Positions 32,434-40,494 of a stretch of DNA of 64,000 nt are shown piece after piece. The notes beneath the pieces are model-generated. The model was not told the origin of the DNA. It saw only the letters and a list, made by a program, of their open reading frames with translations, and searched no databases. The stretch is from contig NZ_JAAGLY010000032.1 of NCBI RefSeq assembly GCF_010548375.1, positions 21,480 to 85,479 of the forward strand, in the 5' to 3' direction. The translations under genes were made by a program, and so were the position numbers. Position 1 is the stretch's first letter; each line of letters opens with the position of its first letter. This stretch comes from Streptomyces sp. SID13726 (GTDB lineage Bacteria > Actinomycetota > Actinomycetes > Streptomycetales > Streptomycetaceae).

Positions 32434-34140
32434 GTGCGCATAGGACTGCTTACGGAGGGTGGCTATCCGTATGTGAGCGGTGACGCCAGGCTCTGGTGCG
32501 ACCGGCTCGTGCGCGGGCTCGAGCAGCACGAGTTCGACATCTACGCGCTCAGCCGCAGCGAGCACCAGGAGGACGAGGGCTGGGTCCAGCTGCCGCCGCA
32601 GGTCAACAGGGTGATCACGGCCCCACTGTGGAGCGCCGAGGACGACGGCGTGGTGTACGGGCGCCGCGCGCGCCGCCGGTTCGCCGAGTCCTACGGCGAG
32701 TTGGCGGCGGCTCTGTGCGAGGGGACGGCCGGGGACGCCGCGGGGGAGTCGTCCGGCACCGAGGCGGACCGTTTCGCCAGCGCCCTGTACGGGCTCGCCG
32801 AACTCGCCCGCGACGAGGGCGGGCTGGTCGGAGCGCTCCGCTCCGAGACCGCCGTACGCGCCCTGGAGCGCGCCTGTCGCGCGCCCGGCGCCCGGCAGAC
32901 GGCGCGCGCGGCGCGCGTACCTGATCTGCTCGCCGTGGCCACCCACCTGGAGCGCGCCCTGCGCCCCCTCTCGCTCGACTGGTACGAGGACGACGGCCTC
33001 GGCGCGGTCGACCTGTGCCACGCGGCCTCCGGCGGCCCGGCCGCGCTTCCCGGGCTCCTCGCGCGCCACTTCTGCGGGGTGCCCTTGCTGGTGACCGAGT
33101 ACGGCGTACGGCTGCGCACGCATTACCTGGCCGACACCGAGGCCACCCCCGCCGTGCGCGCCCTGCTCGCCGCCTTCCACGGCCGGCTCGCCGCCGAGAC
33201 CTACGCCCGCGCCGCGGTCGTCACGCCCGGCAACACCCACGCCCGCCGCTGGCAGGAACGCTGCGGCGCCGACCGCGAGAAGCTGCGCACGGTCTACCCG
33301 GGCATGGACGCCGCCCACTTCACCGAGGTGGGGGAGTCGGCGGAGTGCGTGGACCCGGACACGCTGGTCTGGGTCGGCCGGGTCGAACCCGCCAAGGACC
33401 TGATCTCGCTGCTCCACGCCTTCGCGGAGATCCGCAAGGAGGAGCCCAAGACCCGCCTGAGAATCGTCGGCGCGCCCGCCGGCCCCGAGGGCGCGGCCTA
33501 CCTAGGGCACTGCAAGGCGCTGGCCGCACAGCTCTTCCCCGACGAGGCGGAGGGGCTGCACTCCGTCGGCGACAACCCCGTCTCCTTCGAGGAGATCGGC
33601 GGCCCCGAGGTGCCCACGCTTGCCGACGCGTACGCCTCCGGTGCCGTCACCGTCCTGTCCAGCGTCGTCGAGGGCTTTCCGATCAGCCTCGTCGAGGCCA
33701 TGTTCTGCGCGCGGGCCACGGTCTCGACCGATGTCGGCGCGGTCGTCGAGGTCATCGGCGGCACCGGGCTCGTGGTGCCGCCGCGCAACCCGAAGGCGCT
33801 CGCGGAGGCGTGCGTGACGCTGCTGCGCGACCCCGAGCGCCGTGAGCGCCTGGGTGCCGCCGCGCGCGCCCGGGCGCTCGAACTGTTCACCGTGGAACAG
33901 AACATCACGGCATTTCACGGCATTTACCTGGAGATCGTCTCGCACACCCCGGTCCACCGGGTCGTGCTCGACGGCACCGGCGAACCCCTGCCGTTCGCCG
34001 CCCCCGCCGAGGCCCACGTCCCCGGCCGCTGGACCGAGCTCAGCACCCGCGTCGTGGCCCGCGGCGGCCCCGGCTGGGCGGCGGGCCCCCCGGTCCGCGC
34101 GACAACTCCCCTCGCCGCCACGGAAGGAGCGGCCGGATGA
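32434..34140 (+). CDS. PelF-like GT4 glycosyltransferase (DUF3492)
   Basis: A 568-residue cytosolic glycosyltransferase. Its N-terminal DUF3492 half (RIGLLTEGGYPYVSGDARLWCDRLVRGL, LLVTEYGVRLRTHYL) and C-terminal GT4 Rossmann domain (LVWVGRVEPAKDLISLLHAF, SVVEGFPISLVEAMFCARATVSTDVG) match the PelF family, which polymerises GalNAc/GlcNAc units for Pel polysaccharide from UDP-sugars. The ExxxxxxxE motif EGFPISLVE is intact. The GTG at 32434 follows GGGGGTG; the frame is open upstream but Arg-rich. It is followed, with ATGA overlap, by a membrane protein gene, then an epimerase and a spherulin-4-like hydrolase, suggesting a polysaccharide cluster. Confidence 0.9.
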   Translation: MRIGLLTEGGYPYVSGDARLWCDRLVRGLEQHEFDIYALSRSEHQEDEGWVQLPPQVNRVITAPLWSAEDDGVVYGRRARRRFAESYGELAAALCEGTAGDAAGESSGTEADRFASALYGLAELARDEGGLVGALRSETAVRALERACRAPGARQTARAARVPDLLAVATHLERALRPLSLDWYEDDGLGAVDLCHAASGGPAALPGLLARHFCGVPLLVTEYGVRLRTHYLADTEATPAVRALLAAFHGRLAAETYARAAVVTPGNTHARRWQERCGADREKLRTVYPGMDAAHFTEVGESAECVDPDTLVWVGRVEPAKDLISLLHAFAEIRKEEPKTRLRIVGAPAGPEGAAYLGHCKALAAQLFPDEAEGLHSVGDNPVSFEEIGGPEVPTLADAYASGAVTVLSSVVEGFPISLVEAMFCARATVSTDVGAVVEVIGGTGLVVPPRNPKALAEACVTLLRDPERRERLGAAARARALELFTVEQNITAFHGIYLEIVSHTPVHRVVLDGTGEPLPFAAPAEAHVPGRWTELSTRVVARGGPGWAAGPPVRATTPLAATEGAAG

Positions 34141-35600
34141 GCGGCGACCTGGGCGAACTGGACCGGCCCGGCACTCCGGGGAGCCCGGGGGCGCTGAAGG
34201 CCGGGGTCGTCGGGGACTCCGGGGTGCTGGAGGTTGGTGCGGCCGAGGACCCTGGAGTGCTGGAGGCGGGAGCCGCGGGGTACGCCGAGGGACTGGCCCT
34301 CGATGGCGATGGCGATGGCGACGGCGGTGCCGATGGCGATGCCCGTGCCCATGCCGCCGACCCCGATCACGACGCCGACGCGCTCGCTGAGTCGGGGCCG
34401 GAGCCGTACGCCCCCCTGACCTCCCCCATCCCGGACGCCCTCCCCCCGTCACCCCCCACCCCCCGCGCCCCCGAAGTCTCCACCGGCCGCAAACCCACCA
34501 CCGGCCCCGGCCGCCGTTCCGCCGCCGACCCGGTGAAGGCCCTGATGCACCGGCACCGCGAGCTGTGCGAACGGGCCGTCGACCCCCTGGAGATCGCGGC
34601 GGGTCTGGAGGCCCACGGCGTCACCGACCGCACCGCCGTTCGCTTCCGGCACCGGGACGTCTTCGCGCTCGCCGAGGAGATGTACGCCCGAGTCCCGAGG
34701 GACGGCGACCCGGCACCGACTCCCACAGCGGAGCCCGCGCCCCGGGCCCGGACCGACTGGGCGCTGCTCTCCCTCCTTCCCGGCGCCCTGTGCGCCGCCA
34801 CGATCGTCGGCATCCGTCTCACCGACGGCCAGTCCCGCCTGGTCGCGGCGCTGGTGGGCGTCCTCGCCGTCGCCCTGGCGGTGCGCGCGGCTCTGTCCCG
34901 CGGCCCGCTCGGCGTCCCGGACCACGCCCCCACCACCGGCACCTCCAGCTGGACGTACTGGCTCCTCGCCTACGCCGCCCTGGGCGACGGACTGCTCGGG
35001 GAGGCCGTGACCGGCGGCCCCGACGCCCTGCCCACCGGCGCCGCGCAGTCCCACTGGCCCGTGGCCACGGCCTCCCTCCTCGCGCTGACCCTGTCCTGCG
35101 CCCCGGCCGCCTGGGCCGCCCACCTCTTCACGGCACGCGCCCGCCGCAAACTGACCGTCAGCCGCGGCCTGGAGGACTTCGCGGACGCCGTACGCCCTCT
35201 GCTGCTCGGCGCGTTCGCCCTGTACCTGTGCGCCCTGACGGCCCTCCTCGCCCTGTCCGGCACCGCCCTGGGCGAACCGGCCCCCTACGCCCAGGTCATC
35301 GCCCTCGGCTCCCTCCTCTTCCTGGCCCGCCTCCTCACCACCCACGGCTTCACCCACGCCCCCGCGGTGGTGCTCGTCGCCGCCACCACGGCCGAGGCGA
35401 CCGCACTGTCCACGGCCTTCGCGTCCCGGCTGCCGGGGTGCGGCTTCCTGGCCACCCCGGTGGACGCCCTCGTGGACCTCTGGGGCCCAGGCGGCATCCA
35501 GACCCTGGCCTGCGCGATCGGCGCTCTCGCCCTGCTGGTGCACGGCTTCCGCAAGCTCACCCGGGCCTCGGCCCACGCACAGCCGGAGGCGCCGTGCTGA
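34137..35600 (+). CDS. Multi-pass membrane protein of the PelF-like cluster
   Basis: A 487-residue protein. Residues 1-125 are disordered and low in complexity, with an Asp/Gly run encoded by GATGGC repeats near 34304-34340. A short helical domain follows (ALMHRHRELCERAVDPLEIAAGLEAHGVTDRTAVRFRHRDVFALAEEMYARV, about 130-185), then about eight membrane helices to the end. It takes the place of PelG or another exporter in the cluster, but I cannot recognise PelG sequence features, so the export role is an inference from position. It overlaps the glycosyltransferase stop by four bases (ATGA). Confidence 0.82.
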   Translation: MSGDLGELDRPGTPGSPGALKAGVVGDSGVLEVGAAEDPGVLEAGAAGYAEGLALDGDGDGDGGADGDARAHAADPDHDADALAESGPEPYAPLTSPIPDALPPSPPTPRAPEVSTGRKPTTGPGRRSAADPVKALMHRHRELCERAVDPLEIAAGLEAHGVTDRTAVRFRHRDVFALAEEMYARVPRDGDPAPTPTAEPAPRARTDWALLSLLPGALCAATIVGIRLTDGQSRLVAALVGVLAVALAVRAALSRGPLGVPDHAPTTGTSSWTYWLLAYAALGDGLLGEAVTGGPDALPTGAAQSHWPVATASLLALTLSCAPAAWAAHLFTARARRKLTVSRGLEDFADAVRPLLLGAFALYLCALTALLALSGTALGEPAPYAQVIALGSLLFLARLLTTHGFTHAPAVVLVAATTAEATALSTAFASRLPGCGFLATPVDALVDLWGPGGIQTLACAIGALALLVHGFRKLTRASAHAQPEAPC

Positions 35601-35728
35601 CCCGGCCCCGACCCACGCACCCGCCGTAGCCGCGACCACTCGTCCGCCGCCCCCCCCACAAGCCGTCGCAGGCACCCCGGCCCCACCGCCGGAGGCACAC
35701 GCACCGCCCCTCCCGAAGGAGAACCCGC

Positions 35729-35776
35729 ATGACCACCTCCCGACCCGCCCCCCAGGCCCCGGGAGCCGTCCGATGA
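35729..35776 (+). CDS. Short coupled reading frame (15 aa)
   Basis: ATG at 35729 is preceded by a strong GAAGGAG six bases upstream and encodes MTTSRPAPQAPGAVR; its TGA overlaps the ATG of the epimerase gene (ATGA at 35773). The epimerase has no good ribosome site of its own, so this frame may serve as a translational feeder or leader, or be the remnant of a longer gene. Confidence 0.5.
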   Translation: MTTSRPAPQAPGAVR

Positions 35777-36732
35777 GAGTCCTGCTGATCGGAGCCAACG
35801 GCTACCTCGGCCGCTTCGTGGCCGACCGCCTGCTGGCCGACCCCGCCGTCCAGCTCACCGCCCTCGGCCGCGGTGACGACGCCGACGTCCGCTTCGACCT
35901 CGCGTCCGGCAGCCCCGGTGCCCTCACCCGCTTCCTCGACGCGGTCCACCCGGGCGTCGTCATCAACTGCGCCGGCGCCACCCGCGGCGGCGCCCGCGAA
36001 CTCACCCGCCACAACACCGTCGCCGTCGCCACCGTCTGCGAGGCCCTGCGCCGCAGCGGCTGCGGGGCCCGGCTGGTGCAGATCGGCTGCGGCGCGGAGT
36101 ACGGCCCCAGCCAGCCCGGCTCCTCCACCGCGGAGGACGCGGTGCCCCGCCCCGGCGGCCCGTACGGCGTCAGCAAACTCGCCGCCACCGAGCTGGTCCT
36201 CGGCTCCGGCCTGGACGCGGTCGTCCTGCGCGTCTTCTCACCGGCGGGCCCCGGCACCCCCGCGGGCTCCCCGCTCGGCCGGCTCGCCGAGGCCATGCGC
36301 CGCGCCATGCAGTCCGGCGACGGTGAGCTCAAGCTCGCCGGCCTGGGCGCCCAGCGCGACTTCGTGGACGTCCGGGACGTGGCCCGCGCCGTCCACGCCG
36401 CCTCGCTCTCCGCCGCGCAGGGCGTCATCAACATCGGCTCGGGGCGCGCCGTCCGCCTCCGCGACGCCGCCGCCGTCCTGGCCCGGGTCGCCGGATACGG
36501 CGGCGCGCTCCACGAACTCGACGGCCCGCCCGGCCCGCTGCGGGCGTCCATCGGCCACCCCCGCACCGAATCGGACCACGCGGCACCGCTCGCGTACCCA
36601 TACCCCGACGGCTGCGGCAGCTGGCAGCAGGCCGACGTGCGCACCGCGCGCGACCGGCTCGGCTGGCGCCCCCGGATCAACCTCGAGGAGTCCCTCGCCG
36701 ACATCTGGATGGAGGCGGCATGCCGCATCTGA
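35773..36732 (+). CDS. NAD-dependent sugar epimerase/dehydratase
   Basis: A 319-residue extended short-chain dehydrogenase. The N-terminal Rossmann motif is LLIGANGYLGR (GxxGxxG), the catalytic YGVSK (Tyr near residue 135) follows GCGAEYG, and VRDVARAVHAA and INIGSGRAVRL mark the substrate domain. It probably makes the sugar nucleotide for the neighbouring glycosyltransferase, for instance by 4-epimerisation as for UDP-GlcNAc to UDP-GalNAc in Pel synthesis (inference). It starts inside the stop of the 15-codon frame and overlaps the next gene by 13 bases. Confidence 0.88.
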   Translation: MRVLLIGANGYLGRFVADRLLADPAVQLTALGRGDDADVRFDLASGSPGALTRFLDAVHPGVVINCAGATRGGARELTRHNTVAVATVCEALRRSGCGARLVQIGCGAEYGPSQPGSSTAEDAVPRPGGPYGVSKLAATELVLGSGLDAVVLRVFSPAGPGTPAGSPLGRLAEAMRRAMQSGDGELKLAGLGAQRDFVDVRDVARAVHAASLSAAQGVINIGSGRAVRLRDAAAVLARVAGYGGALHELDGPPGPLRASIGHPRTESDHAAPLAYPYPDGCGSWQQADVRTARDRLGWRPRINLEESLADIWMEAACRI

Positions 36733-37469
36733 CCAGCACGAAGAACACCACGTCCAGCCTCGAACTGCGCACCGGCCTCGGGGTCCCCGGCTTTGCCCAC
36801 CCCCTGGTCGCGCCCGCCGAATGGGCCGAACTCACCCGCCCCGGCGCGCCCTTGCACTGGGCCGTCCTCAACGTCGCCGACGGCCCCGGCGCCCGCCCCG
36901 ACCCGCACTGCCTCGAAGCGGCCGGGCGGCTGCGCAACGCGGGCATCCGCGTGCTCGGCCATCTCGACACCGTGCACGGCGCGCGCACCTACGGCGAACT
37001 GCTCTCCGAGGCGCACCGCCACCTCGACTGGTACCAGGTCGACGGCTTCTTCCTGGACCGCTGCCCGACCGAACGCGCCGCGCTTCCCGAGATCCGCCGC
37101 ACCGTCACCACCTTGCGCGCGATCCGTGACGACGCCCATATCGTCCTCGGCCATGGCACCCACCCCTACCCGGGCTACGCCGAGAACGCCGACCAGCTGG
37201 TCACCTTCTCCGGCCCCTGGAGCGACTACCGCTGGTCGCAGGTGGCCGAGTGGACCGCCGACTACCCGCCCGAGCGCTTCTGCCACTTCGTCCACGGGGT
37301 GCCCGCCCCGCACCTCGACGAGGCGCTGCGCATCGCCCGCTGGCAGGGCGCCTCCACGATCTGGTTCACCGACCGCACGGACGGCGGCGGTCGCGTCGAT
37401 CCCTGGGAGACGATGCCCGGCTACTGGGACGAACTCGTCTCGCGGATCGGAACGGGTGTCTCGGAATGA
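36720..37469 (+). CDS. Spherulation-specific family 4 (endo-alpha-1,4-galactosaminidase-like) protein
   Basis: A 249-residue protein of the spherulin-4/Sph3-like family, a TIM-barrel glycosidase group that cleaves galactosaminogalactan-type polymers. Visible features: GVPGFAHPLVAPAEWAEL at the start, LGHLDTVHGARTYGELLSEAHRHLDWYQVDGFFLDRCPTE with likely catalytic acids, and a C-terminal IWFTDRTDGGG segment. No signal peptide is present, which is odd for such an enzyme, so it either acts on intracellular precursors or is exported by another route. It overlaps the epimerase gene and closes the cluster. Confidence 0.85.
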   Translation: MPHLTSTKNTTSSLELRTGLGVPGFAHPLVAPAEWAELTRPGAPLHWAVLNVADGPGARPDPHCLEAAGRLRNAGIRVLGHLDTVHGARTYGELLSEAHRHLDWYQVDGFFLDRCPTERAALPEIRRTVTTLRAIRDDAHIVLGHGTHPYPGYAENADQLVTFSGPWSDYRWSQVAEWTADYPPERFCHFVHGVPAPHLDEALRIARWQGASTIWFTDRTDGGGRVDPWETMPGYWDELVSRIGTGVSE

Positions 37470-37532
37470 AGAAGCCCATGGCAGTGTTACAGGGAGAACA
37501 ACTGTAGTGATTGACCGACCAACGGAGTCCCC

Positions 37533-38711
37533 GTGTCGCTGCCACCCCTGGTCGAGCCCGCTTCTGAGCTCACCGTAGACGAGGTCCGCAGGTACTCCCG
37601 CCACCTGATCATCCCCGACGTCGGGATGGACGGGCAGAAGCGGCTGAAGAACGCCAAGGTGCTCTGTGTGGGCGCCGGCGGCCTGGGCTCGCCGGCGCTG
37701 ATGTACCTGGCCGCGGCGGGCGTCGGCACGCTCGGCATCGTGGAGTTCGACGAGGTCGACGAGTCGAACCTCCAGCGTCAGATCATCCACAGCCAGGCCG
37801 ACATCGGCCGCTCCAAGGCCGAGTCCGCGCGCGACTCCGTCCTCGGCATCAACCCGTACGTGAACGTGATCCTTCACGAGGAGCGGCTCGAGGCCGACAA
37901 CGTGATGGACATCTTCAGCCAGTACGACCTGATCGTCGACGGCACCGACAACTTCGCGACCCGCTACCTCGTCAACGACGCGGCCGTGCTGCTGAACAAG
38001 CCGTACGTGTGGGGCTCGATCTACCGCTTCGACGGCCAGGCGTCCGTCTTCTGGTCCGAGCACGGTCCCTGCTACCGCTGCCTCTACCCGGAGCCCCCGC
38101 CGCCGGGCATGGTCCCCTCCTGCGCCGAGGGCGGCGTCCTGGGCGTGCTGTGCGCGTCCATCGGCTCCATCCAGGTCACCGAGGCCATCAAGGTCCTCAC
38201 CGGCACCGGCGAGCCCCTCGTCGGCCGCCTGATGATCTACGACGCCCTGGAGATGCAGTACCGCCAGGTCAAGGTCCGCAAGGACCCCAACTGCGCGGTC
38301 TGCGGCGACAACCCGACCGTCACCGAGCTCATCGACTACGAGGCCTTCTGCGGCGTCGTCTCCGAGGAGGCCCAGGAGGCGGCCGCCGGCTCGACGATCA
38401 CTCCCAAGCAGCTCAAGGAGTGGATCGACGACGGCGAGAACATCGAGATCATCGACGTCCGCGAGATCAACGAGTACGAGATCGTCTCCATCCCGGGCGC
38501 CAAGCTGATCCCGAAGAACGAGTTCCTCATGGGCACCGCCCTGGAGGGCCTCCCGCAGGACAAGAAGATCGTCCTGCACTGCAAGACGGGTGTCCGCAGT
38601 GCGGAAGTCCTCGCGGTCCTGAAGTCCGCGGGCTTCTCCGACGCCGTGCACGTCGGCGGCGGTGTGATCGGCTGGGTCAACCAGATCGAACCGCACAAGC
38701 CGGTCTACTAG
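37533..38711 (+). CDS. moeZ: Adenylyltransferase/sulfurtransferase MoeZ
   Basis: A 392-residue fusion of a ThiF/MoeB adenylation domain and a rhodanese domain. The adenylation part has VCVGAGGLGSPALMYLAAAGVG-type nucleotide binding (written here in part: GAGGLGSP), VDGTDNFATRYLVND, and zinc CxxC pairs in CYRCLYPEPP and CAVCG. The rhodanese domain (about 295-390) carries the persulfide Cys in LHCKTGVRS near residue 350. MoeZ activates and sulfurates ubiquitin-like sulfur carriers for molybdopterin, thioamide or thiosugar synthesis. GTG start at 37533. Its position next to the AdnAB region matches Rv3206c. Confidence 0.95.
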   Translation: MSLPPLVEPASELTVDEVRRYSRHLIIPDVGMDGQKRLKNAKVLCVGAGGLGSPALMYLAAAGVGTLGIVEFDEVDESNLQRQIIHSQADIGRSKAESARDSVLGINPYVNVILHEERLEADNVMDIFSQYDLIVDGTDNFATRYLVNDAAVLLNKPYVWGSIYRFDGQASVFWSEHGPCYRCLYPEPPPPGMVPSCAEGGVLGVLCASIGSIQVTEAIKVLTGTGEPLVGRLMIYDALEMQYRQVKVRKDPNCAVCGDNPTVTELIDYEAFCGVVSEEAQEAAAGSTITPKQLKEWIDDGENIEIIDVREINEYEIVSIPGAKLIPKNEFLMGTALEGLPQDKKIVLHCKTGVRSAEVLAVLKSAGFSDAVHVGGGVIGWVNQIEPHKPVY

Positions 38712-38727
38712 GCCCACGCCTTCCCGG

Positions 38728-38760
38728 AAGGGGCTCGGCACCTTGTGTGCCGGGCCCCTT
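38728..38760. terminator. Terminator between moeZ and convergent peptidase gene
   Basis: A 14-base-pair stem with one G-U pair (38728-38741 and 38747-38760) and loop CTTGT, 16 bases after the moeZ stop, followed by a short T run. Confidence 0.85.
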
Positions 38761-38803
38761 TCCGCTGCCCCGGGTGCGAACCTCCCGGGTGCGAACGCCC
38801 CGG

Positions 38804-40357
38804 CTAGGAGCAGACCTTGCCGTCCTTCGGCACGGTCCCCTTCAGCAGATAGGCGTTCACGGTCGAGTCCACGCAGTCGCTCCCGCTCCCGTACGCCCCG
38901 TGTCCCTCGCCCTTCCAGGTCAGCTCCACGCCGACGCCCTTGCCCAGCTCGTCCGCCATCCGCCGGGCCCCCTCGTACGGCGTCGCCGGGTCGCCCGTGT
39001 TGCCGACCACCAGTACCGGTGCCGCACCGGGCGCGCTCACCTCCGGGGTGTCGTACTGCCCGGCCACCGGCCAGTCGTGGCACCAGCCGGCCGTGTCCCA
39101 GCCGAGGAAGGAGCCGAACACGGGGGAGATCTTCTCGAACGCGGGCAGCTGCTTCTTCGTCTCCGCGAGCGTGGGCCGCTGCTTGTCGTCCAAGCACGAT
39201 ATGACCCGTTGGGCATGGGTGGTCGTGCCGTAGTGCCCCGAGTCGTCACGGTCGTTGTAGCCGTCCGCGAGGGCCAGCAGCTCCGAGCCGTCGCCCTGCT
39301 CGGCCGCCTCCAGCGCGCTGGTCAGGGTGGGCCAGCTGGACTTGCTGTAGAGCGGCAGGATGATGCCGGTGACGGCGAGCGACTGGGTCAGCTTCCGGCC
39401 GGCCGCCGCGGGCAGCGGGTCGGCGTCGATCCGGTCCAACAGCTTCACGATCTTCCGCGTGCCCTGCGCGGGATCCTGGCCGGTGGACTTCAGGTAGTTG
39501 TCCAGTGCCCGCTGGAAGCCGAGGGCCTGGTTCTTCGCGTGTCCGACGGCGTCGGCGGTCGGGTCGACCACCGCGTCCAGGACCAGCCGCCCCACGTTCT
39601 TCGGGAACAGGTGGGCGTAGACACCGCCGAGCTGGGTGCCGTACGAGATCCCGAAGTAGTGCATCTCGGAGTCGCCGAGGACCTGGCGCATCAGGTCCAT
39701 GTCGCGGGCCGAGTCGGTGGTGGAGACATGCGCCATCAGCGGGCCGGCGTCCTTCGCGCAGCCCTTGCCGAAGTCGGTGGCGTCCTGGAAGTAGGCCCGC
39801 TCCTCCGCCGGGGTGTCCGGGGTGATGTCCACCGACTCGGATGCCTGGATCGCCTTGTCGTCGCGGCAGCGGACGCCCTCGCTGGCACCGGTCCCGCGCG
39901 GGTCCCAGCTCACCAGGTCGTACCGCTCGCGCAGGAGGGAGACGAGAGGGGCGTACGCCGGCATCGTCGACACACCCGAGGCCCCCGGGCCGCCGAAGTT
40001 GAACAGCAGCGAGCCGATGCGCTTGCCGCCGCGGGCCTCGGCGCGGATCAGGGCGAGGTCGATCGTCTCGCCGTCCGGCTTCGACCAGTCCAGGGGCGCC
40101 TTCAGCGTGGCGCACCGCCAGTCGTTGCCGGGCGCGGGGCCCTCCCCGGTGGCCTTGCAGCGCTTCCAGCCGAGCTTCTGCGCGGTCAGCGACGAGGGCA
40201 GTGCCTTCGCGTCGGTCGTGGTGGAGGAACCGGCCGACGGCCGGGCCGTACCCGTGTCCCCGCCGCTCCCGCCGTCACCGGACGAGCCGCCGCTGCACCC
40301 CGCCGTCAGCAGTGTGGCGGCCGCGGCCAGTGCCGCCCACCGTGCGCATCGCGCCAT
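38804..40357 (-). CDS. Secreted tripeptidyl-aminopeptidase-like lipoprotein (S33, Slp/Tap type)
   Basis: A 517-residue secreted alpha/beta hydrolase. Signal peptide with lipobox LTAGC (Cys near residue 21), a Gly/Ser/Thr linker, then the S33 fold: LLFNFGGPGASG (oxyanion), nucleophile elbow FGISYGTQLGG (Ser near residue 230), and the C-terminal TAP-like segment with the catalytic Asp (GNTGDPATPYEGA) and His (GHGAYGSGSDC). It trims tripeptides from peptides outside the cell, as for S. lividans Tap/SlpD/SlpE. It is a close paralogue of the next gene and probably arose by tandem duplication. Confidence 0.9.
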   Translation of the reverse strand: MARCARWAALAAAATLLTAGCSGGSSGDGGSGGDTGTARPSAGSSTTTDAKALPSSLTAQKLGWKRCKATGEGPAPGNDWRCATLKAPLDWSKPDGETIDLALIRAEARGGKRIGSLLFNFGGPGASGVSTMPAYAPLVSLLRERYDLVSWDPRGTGASEGVRCRDDKAIQASESVDITPDTPAEERAYFQDATDFGKGCAKDAGPLMAHVSTTDSARDMDLMRQVLGDSEMHYFGISYGTQLGGVYAHLFPKNVGRLVLDAVVDPTADAVGHAKNQALGFQRALDNYLKSTGQDPAQGTRKIVKLLDRIDADPLPAAAGRKLTQSLAVTGIILPLYSKSSWPTLTSALEAAEQGDGSELLALADGYNDRDDSGHYGTTTHAQRVISCLDDKQRPTLAETKKQLPAFEKISPVFGSFLGWDTAGWCHDWPVAGQYDTPEVSAPGAAPVLVVGNTGDPATPYEGARRMADELGKGVGVELTWKGEGHGAYGSGSDCVDSTVNAYLLKGTVPKDGKVCS

Positions 40358-40445
40358 TGCGTTCCCCCCTCACAAGCCGTCCGCACGGAACAGCGGATGG
40401 CGATGTGACCATCGTAGGCCGGGCCCGCGAAACTCCGTCCGGGCC

Positions 40446-40454
40446 TGTGGATAA
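40446..40454 (-). promoter_or_regulatory. DnaA-box-like sequence between the two peptidase genes
   Basis: TGTGGATAA, the complement of the perfect DnaA consensus TTATCCACA, in the 137-base gap upstream of the minus-strand peptidase gene at 38804-40357. Confidence 0.4.
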
Positions 40455-40494
40455 CTCTCTGACCAGCTGGTTCACGTCAGGACCTGGTCGTTCG

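Noticed and set aside
35802..39197. Very long open frame on the minus strand (over 1100 codons) across the epimerase, hydrolase and moeZ genes
   Set aside because: It is antisense to three well-supported genes and is open only because high-GC codon bias removes stop codons; its composition (Arg/Gly/Val/Leu-rich) matches no protein.
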